In this document: in pieces, positions 7,058-17,887 of the stretch
Layout of the letters: every line of letters starts with the position of its first letter
Position numbering within the stretch: the first letter of the stretch is position 1
Assembly: GCA_050250875.1 (NCBI GenBank)
Contig: JBFWNV010000001.1
Span: 434,001-498,000 of the forward strand
DNA: 64,000 nt
Source: CAWAYR01 sp050250875
Lineage (GTDB): Bacteria > Acidobacteriota > Vicinamibacteria > Vicinamibacterales > UBA2999
Direction: 5' to 3'
Made by a program: the position numbers and the translations under genes
The notes under the pieces: generated by a model
What the model was told of the DNA's origin: nothing
Databases searched by the model: none
What the model saw: only the letters and a program-made list of their open reading frames with translations

Positions 7058-9838
7058 ATGGCCGAGTGGAAAGACACCTGTAACCTGCCGCGGACGGCTT
7101 TCGCCATGAAGGCCAACCTGCAGACGACCGAGCCCGAGACGGTGGCCCGGTGGGATGCGATGGACCTCTACGGCCGGATCCGCGCCGCCCGCAAGGGTGC
7201 GCCGCTCTACCTGCTGCACGACGGGCCGCCCTACGCCAACGGCGAGATTCACATCGGCACGGCGCTCAACAAGATCCTGAAAGACTTCGTCGTCAAGTCG
7301 CACAACATGCTCGGCTTCGACGCCCCCTACCTGCCGGGCTGGGACTGCCACGGCCTGCCGATCGAGTTGAAGGTCGATCGCGAGCTGGGGCCGAAGAAGC
7401 GCGAGATGTCGGTCGCCGACTTCCGCCGCGCCTGCCGCGCCTACGCCGAGAAGTACGTCGAGATCCAGCGCCGCGATTTCAAGCGGCTGGGCATCCTCGG
7501 CCTGTGGGCCGATCCGTACAAGACGATGGCCTTCAAGTACCAGGCGGCCATCGTGCGGGCCCTGGGCAAGTTCGTCGCCCAGGACATGGTCTACAAGGGC
7601 AAGAAGCCGGTGCACTGGTGCACGCAGGATCGCACCGCCCTGGCCGAGGCCGAGGTCGAGTACGAGCCGCACGTCTCGCCGTCGATCTACGTCGAGTTCC
7701 CGCTGGCCGAGAGCAGCCGCGACGAGGCCGCCCGCCGGGTGCCGGCGCTGGCCGGCCGACCGGTGTCGGTGCTGATCTGGACGACCACGCCGTGGACCAT
7801 CCCGAACAACCTGGCCATCGCGTTCCATCCGGACTTCAAGTACGGCGCCTACGACGTCGATGGCAAGGCGGTGATCGTGGCCAGGGATCTGGCCGCCGCC
7901 GTCGCCGCCAAGACCGGCCGCTCGTTCGCGACGCTGCTGGCCTCGTTCCCGGGTCGCACGGTCGAGCGTCTGGTGTTCCGCCATCCGCTCTACGCCCGTG
8001 ATTCGCTGGCCGTGCTCGGCGATTACGTCACGCTCGACGCCGGCACCGGCGCCGTGCACACCGCTCCCGGCCACGGCGCCGACGACTACAACACCGGCGT
8101 GAAGTACGGGCTGGAGATCTACGCGCCGCTCGACGCCACCGGCCGCTACAACGACACGGTCGAGCGCTTCGCCGGGCTCACGGTGTGGGAGGCCAATCCC
8201 AAGGTCGAAGCGGCGCTGGCCGAGGCCGGCCGGCTGTGGCACCGCGAGGACTACCACCACACCTACCCGCACTGCTGGCGCTGCCACAAGCCGGTGATCT
8301 TCCTGGCCACGGCCCAGTGGTTCATCGCCATGGAAGCGCAGGACCTGCGGCAGCGGGCGTTGAAGGCGATCGCCGACACCCGCTGGATCCCGAGCTGGGG
8401 CCGGGCCCGCATCGAAGGCATGATCGCCAACCGGCCCGACTGGTGCATCTCGCGCCAGCGCGCCTGGGGCGTGCCGATCCCGGCGATGGACTGCACCGCC
8501 TGCGGCACCGCCGTCCTCACGAAGGAGCTGGTCGAGCAGGCGGCGACGGTGTTCGACGAACACGGCGCCGACGCGTGGTACGAACGGCCGATCGCCGAGT
8601 TCCTCCCCCCCGGGCTGACCTGTCCGTCGTGCGGGGGGACGGCCTTCGAGCGCGAGTCGAACATCCTCGACGTGTGGTTCGACTCGGGGTCGAGCCACGA
8701 GGCGGTGCTGCCCTTCCGCGAGCATCACCGCTGGCCGGCCGACATCTACCTCGAAGGCAGCGACCAGCACCGCGGCTGGTTCCACAGCTCGCTGCTGGTC
8801 GGCATCGGCACCCGCGGCCGCGCGCCGTTCGACCAGGTGCTGACCCACGGCTTCGTCATGGCCGAGGACGGCCGCAAGATGTCGAAGTCGCTGGGCAACA
8901 GCATCGCGCCACAGGACGTCATCGCCCAGAGCGGCGCCGAGGTGCTGCGGCTGTGGGCGTCGATGGTGGACTATCGCGAGGACATCCGCATCGGCAAGGA
9001 GATTCTGACGCGTACCGTCGAGGCGTACCGGAAGATCCGCAACGTGCTGCGCGTGCTGGTCGCCAACCTCTACGACTTCGACCCGGTCGACGACGCGGTG
9101 CCGGCGGCGAAGCTGGAGGAGATCGACCGCTGGCTGCTGGCGAAGTACGCCGAGGCGGCGGCGCGCATCGTCAAGGCGTGGGACGACTACGACTACCCGA
9201 CCGTCTTCCAGGCCGCCAACCACTTCATCACGGTGGACGTGAGCGCCTTCTACGTCGACGTCACCAAGGACCGGATGTACACGTTCGGTGCCGCCTCGGA
9301 AGCGCGGCGCTCGGGCCAGACGGCGATGTTCATCGTCGTCGACGGCCTGGCCCGCCTGCTGGCGCCGGTGCTGTCGGTGACGATGGACGAGCTGTGGCGC
9401 GGGCTGCCCGGGACGCGCGAGGCGTCGGTGCACATGGCGCTGTTCCCGCGCGACACCGATCGCCTGGCCGATCCCGGGCTGCTGGCGACCTGGGCCGGGC
9501 TGGCCAGGGTGCGCGACGCCGTCAACGTCGAACTGGAGAAGAAGCGCCAGGACAAGACGATCGGCGCCAACCTGTCGGCGGCGGTGACGTTGACCGCCGG
9601 CGGCGAGGAGCGGGCACTGCTCGAACGCTACGCGCAGTTCCTGCCGACGCTGTTCGGCGTGTCGGTGGTCACGCTGGCCGCGGGGACCGGCGACGAGCGG
9701 ACCGTCACGGTGACGCGCGCCGAGGGCGTCAAGTGCGATCGCTGCTGGCGCGTGGTGCCGGCGGTGAGCAGCGAGCCGGATCGCAGCGGCCTGTGCCCGC
9801 GCTGCGTCGACGCCCTGGCCGACCCGGTGAGCCTCTGA
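7058..9838 (+). CDS. ileS: Isoleucyl-tRNA synthetase
   Basis: A 926-residue class Ia aminoacyl-tRNA synthetase that charges tRNA-Ile in the cytoplasm. The start MAEWKDTCNLPRTAFAMK fits the bacterial IleRS N-terminus. Visible landmarks are the HIGH-type motif PYANGEIHIG (about residues 60-70), the editing (CP1) domain with GWDCHGLPIE and TTTPWTIPNN, the KMSKS loop GRKMSKSLGNS (about 605), and the C-terminal zinc finger CDRCW...CPRC. Length is normal for bacteria. It heads the operon ileS-lspA-lgt-rluD-Nudix. A -10-like TACAAT ends 12 bases before the ATG, giving a very short leader with no clear ribosome-binding site. Confidence 0.98.
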   Translation: MAEWKDTCNLPRTAFAMKANLQTTEPETVARWDAMDLYGRIRAARKGAPLYLLHDGPPYANGEIHIGTALNKILKDFVVKSHNMLGFDAPYLPGWDCHGLPIELKVDRELGPKKREMSVADFRRACRAYAEKYVEIQRRDFKRLGILGLWADPYKTMAFKYQAAIVRALGKFVAQDMVYKGKKPVHWCTQDRTALAEAEVEYEPHVSPSIYVEFPLAESSRDEAARRVPALAGRPVSVLIWTTTPWTIPNNLAIAFHPDFKYGAYDVDGKAVIVARDLAAAVAAKTGRSFATLLASFPGRTVERLVFRHPLYARDSLAVLGDYVTLDAGTGAVHTAPGHGADDYNTGVKYGLEIYAPLDATGRYNDTVERFAGLTVWEANPKVEAALAEAGRLWHREDYHHTYPHCWRCHKPVIFLATAQWFIAMEAQDLRQRALKAIADTRWIPSWGRARIEGMIANRPDWCISRQRAWGVPIPAMDCTACGTAVLTKELVEQAATVFDEHGADAWYERPIAEFLPPGLTCPSCGGTAFERESNILDVWFDSGSSHEAVLPFREHHRWPADIYLEGSDQHRGWFHSSLLVGIGTRGRAPFDQVLTHGFVMAEDGRKMSKSLGNSIAPQDVIAQSGAEVLRLWASMVDYREDIRIGKEILTRTVEAYRKIRNVLRVLVANLYDFDPVDDAVPAAKLEEIDRWLLAKYAEAAARIVKAWDDYDYPTVFQAANHFITVDVSAFYVDVTKDRMYTFGAASEARRSGQTAMFIVVDGLARLLAPVLSVTMDELWRGLPGTREASVHMALFPRDTDRLADPGLLATWAGLARVRDAVNVELEKKRQDKTIGANLSAAVTLTAGGEERALLERYAQFLPTLFGVSVVTLAAGTGDERTVTVTRAEGVKCDRCWRVVPAVSSEPDRSGLCPRCVDALADPVSL

Positions 9839-9841
9839 CGG

Positions 9842-10342
9842 ATGCCGATGCGCCGCCTCGAGCTCGTCACCACGGTGACCGTCGTCGTGCTCGACCAGCT
9901 GACCAAGGCGCTGGTGCGCGGCCGCTTCGCGCTGCACGAGAGCGTCGATGTCCTGCCCGGCTGGCTCAGCCTCACCCGTGTGCACAACACCGGGGCGGCG
10001 TTCGGCTTCCTCAACGCGGTCGACTTCCCGTTCAAGCCGGTGGTGATCTCGATCGTGGCGCTCGGCGCGCTGGCCGGCGTGGCGTGGTACGCCGCCAGCC
10101 TGCCGGCGGACCAGCGGACGGCGCGGCTCGGCATCGCCCTGGTGCTCGGCGGCGCCGTCGGCAACCTCATCGATCGGGCGACGGCGGGTTACGTGCTCGA
10201 CTTCGTCGACGCCTACTGGAACGACTGGCATTTCTGGGCCTTCAACGTCGCGGACGCGGCGATCACGGTGGGCGTGACGCTGATGGTCGCCGACGTGGTG
10301 GCCGACGCCCTGGGGATCCGCCGTGCACCCAATCCTGCTTGA
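9842..10342 (+). CDS. lspA: Signal peptidase II (prolipoprotein signal peptidase)
   Basis: A 166-residue inner-membrane aspartyl protease that removes signal peptides from diacylglyceryl-modified prolipoproteins. Four hydrophobic segments are visible. Family motifs are DQLTKALV near the N-terminus, HNTGAAFGFLN, and the two catalytic-Asp motifs GNLIDR and GYVLDFVD. It starts three bases after the ileS stop, the classical ileS-lspA arrangement, and its end overlaps lgt by 20 bp. Thus the two enzymes of lipoprotein maturation that act in sequence (Lgt then LspA) are encoded together. Confidence 0.97.
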   Translation: MPMRRLELVTTVTVVVLDQLTKALVRGRFALHESVDVLPGWLSLTRVHNTGAAFGFLNAVDFPFKPVVISIVALGALAGVAWYAASLPADQRTARLGIALVLGGAVGNLIDRATAGYVLDFVDAYWNDWHFWAFNVADAAITVGVTLMVADVVADALGIRRAPNPA

Positions 10343-11144
10343 AGCCGGACCGATCACCATCTACAGCTACGGCGTGCTGCTCGCCGCCGCCTATCTGCTC
10401 GGGCTGTGGCTCGGCGTGCGGCGGGCCAACGCCGCCGGCCTCGACGGCAACCGGGTGCTCGACCTCGGCATCTGGGTGATCATCGCCGCCCTGGTCGGCG
10501 CCAAGGGCCTGCTGTTCGTCGTCGACTTCGACCACTTCACCAGCAGCCGCGAGGAGTTCTTCTCGCTGCTGCGCTCGGGCGGCGTCTTCTACGGCGGGTT
10601 GATCGCGGCGTCGCTCACCTGCATCTACCAGCTGCGCAAGCACAAGCTGCCGCTGTGGCAGTCGGGCGACCTCTTCGCACCGGGCATCGCCCTGGGCTAC
10701 ATGGTGGGCCGGCTCGGCTGCTTCATGGCCGGCTGCTGCTACGGCAAGCCGACGCAGGTGGCCTGGGCGGTGACCTTCACCGATCCGGCCGCGGCGATGA
10801 ACGTCGGCACGCCGCTCGGCGTGCCGCTGCACCCGACCCAGCTCTACGAGTCGCTCGCCGGCCTGGTCATCCTGGCCGTGCTGCTGGCGACCGAGCGGCG
10901 CGGCACCGCGTATCCCGGCCGGACCTTCTGGAGGTTCGTGTTCCTCTACGGGGTCTCCCGCTTCGTGATCGAGTACTTCCGCGGCGACGACCGCGGCATG
11001 GCCGGGATGTTCTCCACCTCGCAGATCATCTCGCTGGTCCTGGTGCCGCTCAGCATCGCGATGTTGTGGTGGCTGCGCGGTGGAACGACGACGCCGCCGG
11101 CGGCGCCGGTCGTGCGGCGGCGGCCTCAGTCGGCCTCCGCGTAG
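10323..11144 (+). CDS. lgt: Prolipoprotein diacylglyceryl transferase
   Basis: A 273-residue polytopic membrane enzyme that transfers diacylglycerol from phosphatidylglycerol to the lipobox cysteine. It starts at a GTG (MHPILLEAGPITIYSYG), inside lspA. Recognisable motifs are YGVLLAAAYLLGLW, GVFYGGLIAA, the Lgt signature GYMVGRLGCFMAGCCYGKP (residues about 122-140), HPTQLYESLAGL, and RFVIEYFRGDDRG. About seven membrane helices are expected. It works on the same substrates as LspA, and several lipoprotein candidates occur in this window (20813 and possibly 40153). Confidence 0.97.
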   Translation: MHPILLEAGPITIYSYGVLLAAAYLLGLWLGVRRANAAGLDGNRVLDLGIWVIIAALVGAKGLLFVVDFDHFTSSREEFFSLLRSGGVFYGGLIAASLTCIYQLRKHKLPLWQSGDLFAPGIALGYMVGRLGCFMAGCCYGKPTQVAWAVTFTDPAAAMNVGTPLGVPLHPTQLYESLAGLVILAVLLATERRGTAYPGRTFWRFVFLYGVSRFVIEYFRGDDRGMAGMFSTSQIISLVLVPLSIAMLWWLRGGTTTPPAAPVVRRRPQSASA

Positions 11145-11168
11145 CGCCGACGCCGCGGCCGGCCAGCC

Positions 11169-12167
11169 ATGTCCGTCGACACCTTCGAGGTCCTGCCCGA
11201 ACACGAGGGCCTGCGCCTCGACAAGTTCCTCGCCGGCGAGATTCCCAACCACTCGCGCGCCCAGGTGCAGCGGCTGATCGACGGCGGCTGCGTGTCGCTG
11301 CCGCGCGTCGCGCACGCCAAGGCCAACACGCCGGTGCGGGCCGGCGACCGCATCGCCGTCGAGGTGCCCGAAGCGGCGCCGTCGGCGCTGGTCGCTGAGG
11401 ATCTGCCGCTCGAGATCCTCTACGACGACGGCGACATCGTCGTCGTCAACAAACCGGCCGGGCTGGTGGTGCATCCCGGCGCCGGCCACGCCAGCGGCAC
11501 GCTCGTCCACGCCCTGCTGCACCACGTCAGCGACCTCAGCGGCATCGGCGGCGAGCAGCGTCCCGGCATCGTCCACCGCCTGGACAAGGGCACTTCGGGG
11601 GTCATGGTCGTCGCCAAGCACGACCAGGCGCATCAGGAACTGGCCCGCCAGTTCCACGACCGCGAGGTCGAGAAGGAGTACGTCGCGCTCGTCTGGGGAG
11701 TGGTCCACAACCGCCGTCGCATCGACCTGCCGATCGGCCGCGACCCGGTGCACCGGGAGAAGGTCTCGACCCGCGCCAGGCGGGCCCGCCACGCCGTGAC
11801 CCGGGTGACGTGGGCGCGTCACCTCCCCGGGGTCACCCTGATCCGCGTCGCCATCGCCACCGGCCGCACCCACCAGATTCGCGTGCATCTGAGCGCCATC
11901 GGCCACGCCATCGTCGGCGATGCCCTGTACGGAGGCGTCCACGCCCGCGTCGCGCAGGACCTCCGGGCGGTGCAGCGACTCACCCGGCCGTTCCTGCACG
12001 CCGAGCGCCTCGCGTTCACCCACCCGCGCAGCGGCGAGCGCCTGGCGTTCACGGCGCCGCTGCCGGCCGATCTGCTGTCGGTGCTCGACGACATCACGCC
12101 GCCCGAGTACCGCGGCACTCTCTTCGCGGAGCCCGCGCATGACCACGAACCCGACCATCGTCCATGA
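11169..12167 (+). CDS. rluD: RluD-type pseudouridine synthase
   Basis: A 332-residue RluA/RluD-family enzyme that isomerises uridines in 23S rRNA (helix 69 for the type enzyme). The N-terminal S4 RNA-binding domain runs through GLRLDKFLAGEIPNHSRAQVQ (about 12-75). The catalytic domain contains HRLDKGTSGVMVVAKH, whose Asp is the nucleophile, and the conserved GRTHQIRVHLSAIGH. The exact target cannot be fixed from sequence, but S4 domain plus length favour RluD. It lies 24 bp after lgt, and its last 29 bp overlap the Nudix gene. Confidence 0.92.
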   Translation: MSVDTFEVLPEHEGLRLDKFLAGEIPNHSRAQVQRLIDGGCVSLPRVAHAKANTPVRAGDRIAVEVPEAAPSALVAEDLPLEILYDDGDIVVVNKPAGLVVHPGAGHASGTLVHALLHHVSDLSGIGGEQRPGIVHRLDKGTSGVMVVAKHDQAHQELARQFHDREVEKEYVALVWGVVHNRRRIDLPIGRDPVHREKVSTRARRARHAVTRVTWARHLPGVTLIRVAIATGRTHQIRVHLSAIGHAIVGDALYGGVHARVAQDLRAVQRLTRPFLHAERLAFTHPRSGERLAFTAPLPADLLSVLDDITPPEYRGTLFAEPAHDHEPDHRP

Positions 12168-12675
12168 CCGCCGCGAGGTCTATCGCGGCCGAGTCTTCGC
12201 CCTGTCGGTCGATCGCGTCACCCTGCCGAGCGGGCATACCACGACCATGGACGTCGTCCGTCATCCCGGGTCGGTGGTGCTGCTGCCGATGCCGGCGCCG
12301 GATCGGGTGATCCTCATCCGCCAGTACCGCTACGCCGTCGATCGCTACCTGTGGGAGCTGCCGGCCGGCACGTTGACGCCGGGCGAGGAGGAAGTGGCGG
12401 GCGCGGCCCGGGAGTGCGAGGAGGAAATCGGCCTGGTGCCAGGCCGTCTGGATCTGCTCGGCCGGCTGCTGCCCACGCCCGGCTTCTGCGACGAGACCAT
12501 GGCGTTCTATCGCTGCACCGAGCTGACCTCGCCGCCGGCGGACTCGCCCCACCGCCCGGACGACGACGAGGTGATCGAGCCGCGGACCTTCTCGCTCGAC
12601 GAGATGCGGCGGATGATCGCCGCGGGCGAGATCGCCGACATGAAGACCGTCGCGGGACTGGCGTTCCTGCGCTGA
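12139..12675 (+). CDS. Nudix hydrolase, ADP-ribose pyrophosphatase-like
   Basis: A 178-residue Nudix protein starting MTTNPTIVHDRREVYRG. The Nudix box is complete (residues about 72-95): GTLTPGEEEVAGAARECEEE followed by IGL, giving the GX5EX7REUXEEXGU metal-binding pattern. The upstream WELPAG and the downstream proline in LLPTPGFCDE resemble ADP-sugar pyrophosphatases (NudF type), so ADP-ribose is the most likely substrate; others are possible. The frame stays open upstream inside rluD, but the ATG at 12139 gives normal family length. Last gene of the ileS operon. Confidence 0.88.
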   Translation: MTTNPTIVHDRREVYRGRVFALSVDRVTLPSGHTTTMDVVRHPGSVVLLPMPAPDRVILIRQYRYAVDRYLWELPAGTLTPGEEEVAGAARECEEEIGLVPGRLDLLGRLLPTPGFCDETMAFYRCTELTSPPADSPHRPDDDEVIEPRTFSLDEMRRMIAAGEIADMKTVAGLAFLR

Positions 12676-12714
12676 CGGCGACGGCGGGAATGCCGGCGTG
12701 ACCGTGTGACCACG

Positions 12715-12782
12715 GATCAGCGGATCGGCCGATCACCAGATCGATCGACAGATCACCCGATCACCCGATCAACCGATCGCAC
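12715..12782. repeat. 8-bp GATC tandem array
   Basis: Nine GATC sites begin at 12715, 12723, 12731, 12739, 12743, 12751, 12759, 12767 and 12775. All steps are exactly 8 bp except one 4-bp step (12739 to 12743). The unit is close to GATCACCC with variable last four bases. It lies between the 3' ends of the convergent Nudix and deacetylase genes. There is no open reading frame and no classical terminator here. Confidence 0.85.
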
Positions 12783-12788
12783 CAACGC

Positions 12789-13676
12789 CTACCTGCCCGC
12801 CTCCTCGATCGTCGCCACGTGGATGGCCACGGTGTCGTCGACGTGGCGGGCGTAGCCGCCGGCCAGCACCACCACCACCGGCACGCCGGCCGAGCGGGCG
12901 GCGGCGAACACGGCGCGGTCACGGCGGCGCAGGCCGTCCATCGTCAGCGACAGCCCGCCCAGCTGGTCGTCGAGATACGGGTCGGCGCCCGCCAGGTAGA
13001 AGAGGACGTCGGGGTAGTGTTCCAGGACGCGGCCCAGCGCGCCGTCGAGGTGGGCGAGGTAGACGCCGTCGCCGGTGCCGGGCGGCAGTCCGATGTCGAG
13101 CGACCCGGGCGGCTTGACCTCCGGGTAGTTCGCCTGGTCATGGATCGACAGCGTGAACACCCGGGCGTCGCCGGCGAAGATCGACGCGGTGCCGTTGCCG
13201 TGATGGACGTCGAGGTCGACGACGGCGGCGCGGTCGGCGGCGCGGCCCCGGCGGGCGTCGTGGATGGCCACGGCGACGTCGTTGAAGAGGCAGAAGCCCT
13301 CGCCGTGCCCGGCGAAGGCGTGATGGAAGCCGCCGCCGACGTGGACCGCGACCCGGTCGGTGCCGTCGAGCGCCAGCCGGGTGGCGGTGAGCGTGCCGCC
13401 GGTCATCAGGCGGAAGCCCTCGACGATGGCCGGCGTGCAGGGAATCTCCAGCCGGGCGATCTCGTCCGGCGTCAGCCGGCCGTTGGCGACGGCGTCGAGG
13501 TACGCGGCGGTGTGCACGCGCGCCAGGTCGTCCCAGGTGGCGGCCACCGGCTCGACGAAGCCGCCGGGCACGAGCCCGGCCGCCACCAGCCGTTCGGCGA
13601 CCAGCCGGTACTTGACCGTCGGAAAGACGTGCGCGCCGAACTCGAGGTGGTACCGCGGCGAAAAGATGACGCGCAC
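12789..13676 (-). CDS. Histone deacetylase-family (acetoin utilisation/AcuC-like) hydrolase
   Basis: A 295-residue zinc-dependent deacetylase of the arginase/deacetylase fold. Diagnostic motifs are HHAFAGHGEGFCLFNDVAVA (catalytic His pair and entry loop), VVDLDVHHGNGT (zinc ligands Asp and His) and LAGADPYLDDQLGG (third zinc ligand Asp). The length is that of the short bacterial class. Possible substrates are acetyl-lysine proteins, acetylpolyamines or other acylated amines; none can be chosen. The start is GTG at 13676. It lies 29 bp downstream of lon on the same strand and may be read from the dksA-lon transcript. Confidence 0.9.
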   Translation of the reverse strand: MRVIFSPRYHLEFGAHVFPTVKYRLVAERLVAAGLVPGGFVEPVAATWDDLARVHTAAYLDAVANGRLTPDEIARLEIPCTPAIVEGFRLMTGGTLTATRLALDGTDRVAVHVGGGFHHAFAGHGEGFCLFNDVAVAIHDARRGRAADRAAVVDLDVHHGNGTASIFAGDARVFTLSIHDQANYPEVKPPGSLDIGLPPGTGDGVYLAHLDGALGRVLEHYPDVLFYLAGADPYLDDQLGGLSLTMDGLRRRDRAVFAAARSAGVPVVVVLAGGYARHVDDTVAIHVATIEEAGR

Positions 13677-13705
13677 GCGGCCGAGTCTAGCAGTCCGTCC
13701 GCGGG

Positions 13706-16138
<2,433 letters not shown>

Positions 16139-16201
16139 GGCGATCCTCCGAATGGGAAACTGCGGGGTGGAACTGCCCGAGAGGCCGGGCCGATGCGGGG
16201 T

Positions 16202-16229
16202 GGCAGGCCCCGCACCGGCGGGGCCTGCC
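16202..16229 (-). other. Perfect 12-bp hairpin between dksA-like gene and lon
   Basis: GGCAGGCCCCGC (16202-16213) and its exact complement (16218-16229) flank a 4-base loop. It sits 16 bases beyond the dksA-like stop and about 64 bases before the lon start. There is no T-run after it on the minus strand, so it is more likely an mRNA processing or stability element, or a weak attenuator, than a strong terminator. Confidence 0.7.
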
Positions 16230-16245
16230 GGATGGTCAGACGCCG

Positions 16246-16704
16246 CTAGCGCCCGAGGTCGAGGAAGCTCGACGTGCCGCGCCGCGACATTGTACGCTCG
16301 CGCTGGATGGCCGTCTCGCGCTCTTCCTCGCAGTCCTTGCAGCGGACCGCGAAGGGCAGCGCCCGGAGCCGCGCCTCGGCGATCTCGTCGCCGCACTCGT
16401 AGCACATGCCGTAGCGTCCCTCGTCGAGCCGGGCCAGCGCTTCGTTGATCTTGTTCAGCGTCTCGGCCTTCATCTGGATGAGCGCGAACTCGATGTCTTC
16501 CTGGATGTCGACCTCGGCGGTCTCACCCGGGTCGGTGCTCTCGTGCGGCTTGTCGGCGCCTTCGGCGCGAACCCCACGAATCCTGCCCTGGACCTCCTGC
16601 AGGATCACGCGCTTCCGCTCCTCGAGCATCGCCTTGAGCTCGTCGTAGCGGGTGCCCTTGTCGAGCACCGCGGTGGTCAGGTTCTTCTTCGCTGCCTTGG
16701 CCAT
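16246..16704 (-). CDS. DksA/TraR-family zinc-finger transcription factor
   Basis: A 152-residue protein starting MAKAAKKNLTTAVLDKG. A long coiled-coil region (about 20-105) includes KAMLEERKRVILQEVQ and the acidic DPGETAEVDIQEDIEFALIQ, followed by a C4 zinc finger CYECG...CKDC (about 110-135). This is the DksA/TraR layout: the coiled coil enters the RNA polymerase secondary channel. Whether it cooperates with ppGpp like true DksA cannot be told, but a bifunctional Rel is encoded 2 kb away. The ATG at 16704 follows GGAAGGAG; an in-frame upstream extension lacks family similarity. Likely operon with lon. Confidence 0.9.
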   Translation of the reverse strand: MAKAAKKNLTTAVLDKGTRYDELKAMLEERKRVILQEVQGRIRGVRAEGADKPHESTDPGETAEVDIQEDIEFALIQMKAETLNKINEALARLDEGRYGMCYECGDEIAEARLRALPFAVRCKDCEEERETAIQRERTMSRRGTSSFLDLGR

Positions 16705-17142
16705 GACTGCTAGCCGCTCCTTCCGTGCCCTCACTCAATGGAGGGAATGTCCAATTGCCTGTCGCCTGCTTGGATGCAATCACCGTGCCCGAGGATACAT
16801 ATCGGTCGCTTTGGCGATTGGTTCAGCCACGCATTGTCAAATTCCGGCCGTTCGGTATTTTTTCCTGTTTCCCGGACTGTCGATGGGTCCACGTCCAACC
16901 AGGAAAAGCCGACGGGCCTGTCGCATAAGCCTTTGACCAAGAACGTCTTGCGGTGAAAACCCGTGCTGGTGGCCGGCGCTGACTGAACAGCGTTCAGTGA
17001 GCTTAGACGCCGGAGGGCGTCAGAGGGTTCTTACTCTTCGGAGTGTCCTCATCGGGAGACGACCCTGTGACCCGTGCGGAGGACCCTGCGGACGGGTGGC
17101 AATTGTTACACACCTCGCGTGGCGCTGGGACCACAGGTTGGG
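16705..17142. other. Non-coding interval upstream of the dksA-like gene
   Basis: About 440 bp without a convincing gene, noticeably more AT-rich in 16780-16950 than the surroundings. It should hold the dksA-lon promoter. Short open frames here have no ribosome site or family similarity. It contains a 25-bp palindrome (16978-17002) and a small GACGCC/GGCGTC hairpin (17006-17021). I see no tRNA or known RNA family. Confidence 0.6.
16978..17002. promoter_or_regulatory. 25-bp palindrome resembling a TetR-family operator
   Basis: The core ACTGAAC-AGC-GTTCAGT (16982-16998) is a perfect inverted repeat. It extends to GCT/AGC at both ends with one G:G mismatch. TGAAC-N3-GTTCA is a common recognition pattern for TetR-family repressors. 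No regulator gene is next to it, so the binding protein would be encoded elsewhere. It is about 275 bp upstream of the dksA-like start. Confidence 0.45.
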
Positions 17143-17772
17143 TCACGGCAGGATGATCGTGGGCGGCTCCTGCTGAGCCGGCTCCGGTGCTCCCTCGCGC
17201 AGGATTCGGCCTACCAGGTCGAGATACACCCGGGCATCCGGCGCCTTGCCGGCCGGCTCGCCGGCCGCCGCGGCGACGGCGCGCAGCACGGTCGCCGCCT
17301 CGCGCTCGAAGCGGCTGCCGCCGCCTTTGCCGGCCTCGGCGAGCACCGCCTGGAGCTCGGCGGCCAGGCGCTGCCCCGCCGGGGTCTCGGCGCGGTGCTC
17401 GAAGATCACCCCGCGGCTCGCCGTCTCGAGCGTGGCCGCGACGGCCGTCGCGGCGTCGGCTACCTCGCGGTCGACGACGCGAGGCGTCCCCGCCGGCGGC
17501 GGCTTGAGCAGGTAGCTCTGAATCAGGAAGAAGAGCTGGAGCTGCCCCTCGCTCATCGGTCCGAGTGCGGCCATCAAGGTGCGCAGGTCGGCCTCGTGCT
17601 GGCGGCGGACGGCGGCCGCCGGGTGCTGGCGGGCCGAGGCCAGATGCACGCAATCCGAGGGGCAGCGGATTTCGACCAGGCGCTTGGTCCCGCAGCAGAC
17701 GGCGCAGATGTCCTGACGCAGGGCCGGGCAGGCGCGCTTGGCCCGGCGCCGGCCGCACTGGGGGCACAGCAT
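17143..17772 (-). CDS. Cysteine-rich protein of unknown function
   Basis: A 209-residue protein that I do not recognise. The N-terminus packs seven to eight cysteines into about 45 residues: MLCPQCGRRRAKRACPA, then ICAVCCGTKR and CPSDCVHL, which looks like a double zinc-binding module (treble-clef type). The remainder (50-209) is predicted mainly helical and Ala-rich, with LQLFFLIQSYLLKPPPAG and the C-terminal VYLDLVGRILREG. There is no signal peptide or membrane segment. The ATG is at 17772. Immediate neighbours (dksA-like, rpmB) give little functional information, though a nucleic-acid or ribosome-linked role would fit the zinc module. Confidence 0.75.
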   Translation of the reverse strand: MLCPQCGRRRAKRACPALRQDICAVCCGTKRLVEIRCPSDCVHLASARQHPAAAVRRQHEADLRTLMAALGPMSEGQLQLFFLIQSYLLKPPPAGTPRVVDREVADAATAVAATLETASRGVIFEHRAETPAGQRLAAELQAVLAEAGKGGGSRFEREAATVLRAVAAAAGEPAGKAPDARVYLDLVGRILREGAPEPAQQEPPTIILP

Positions 17773-17887
17773 CGCGCCAGAATAGCAGGAGCGCGCGAGC
17801 AGCGTGGGGCCGTGGACTCCGCCGACCGGGGCGTGGTAGGCTTGGGGTTTCCCGCCGCGTCCTGAGCGGGGTCAGAGGAATCGAGAC

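Noticed and set aside
5690..10360. A 1556-codon open frame on the minus strand across ileS
   Set aside because: It is the antisense shadow of ileS in a very GC-rich region. Only its last 430 codons (from 6982) match a protein family (M16).
12676..12788. Possible CRISPR-like repeat because of regular spacing
   Set aside because: The unit is only 8 bp with no unique spacers of 30 or so bases, and no cas gene is near.
16725..16956. Several overlapping 60-95-codon frames in the AT-richer gap
   Set aside because: They exist in conflicting frames, have no family similarity and no good ribosome sites; random open frames are expected there.
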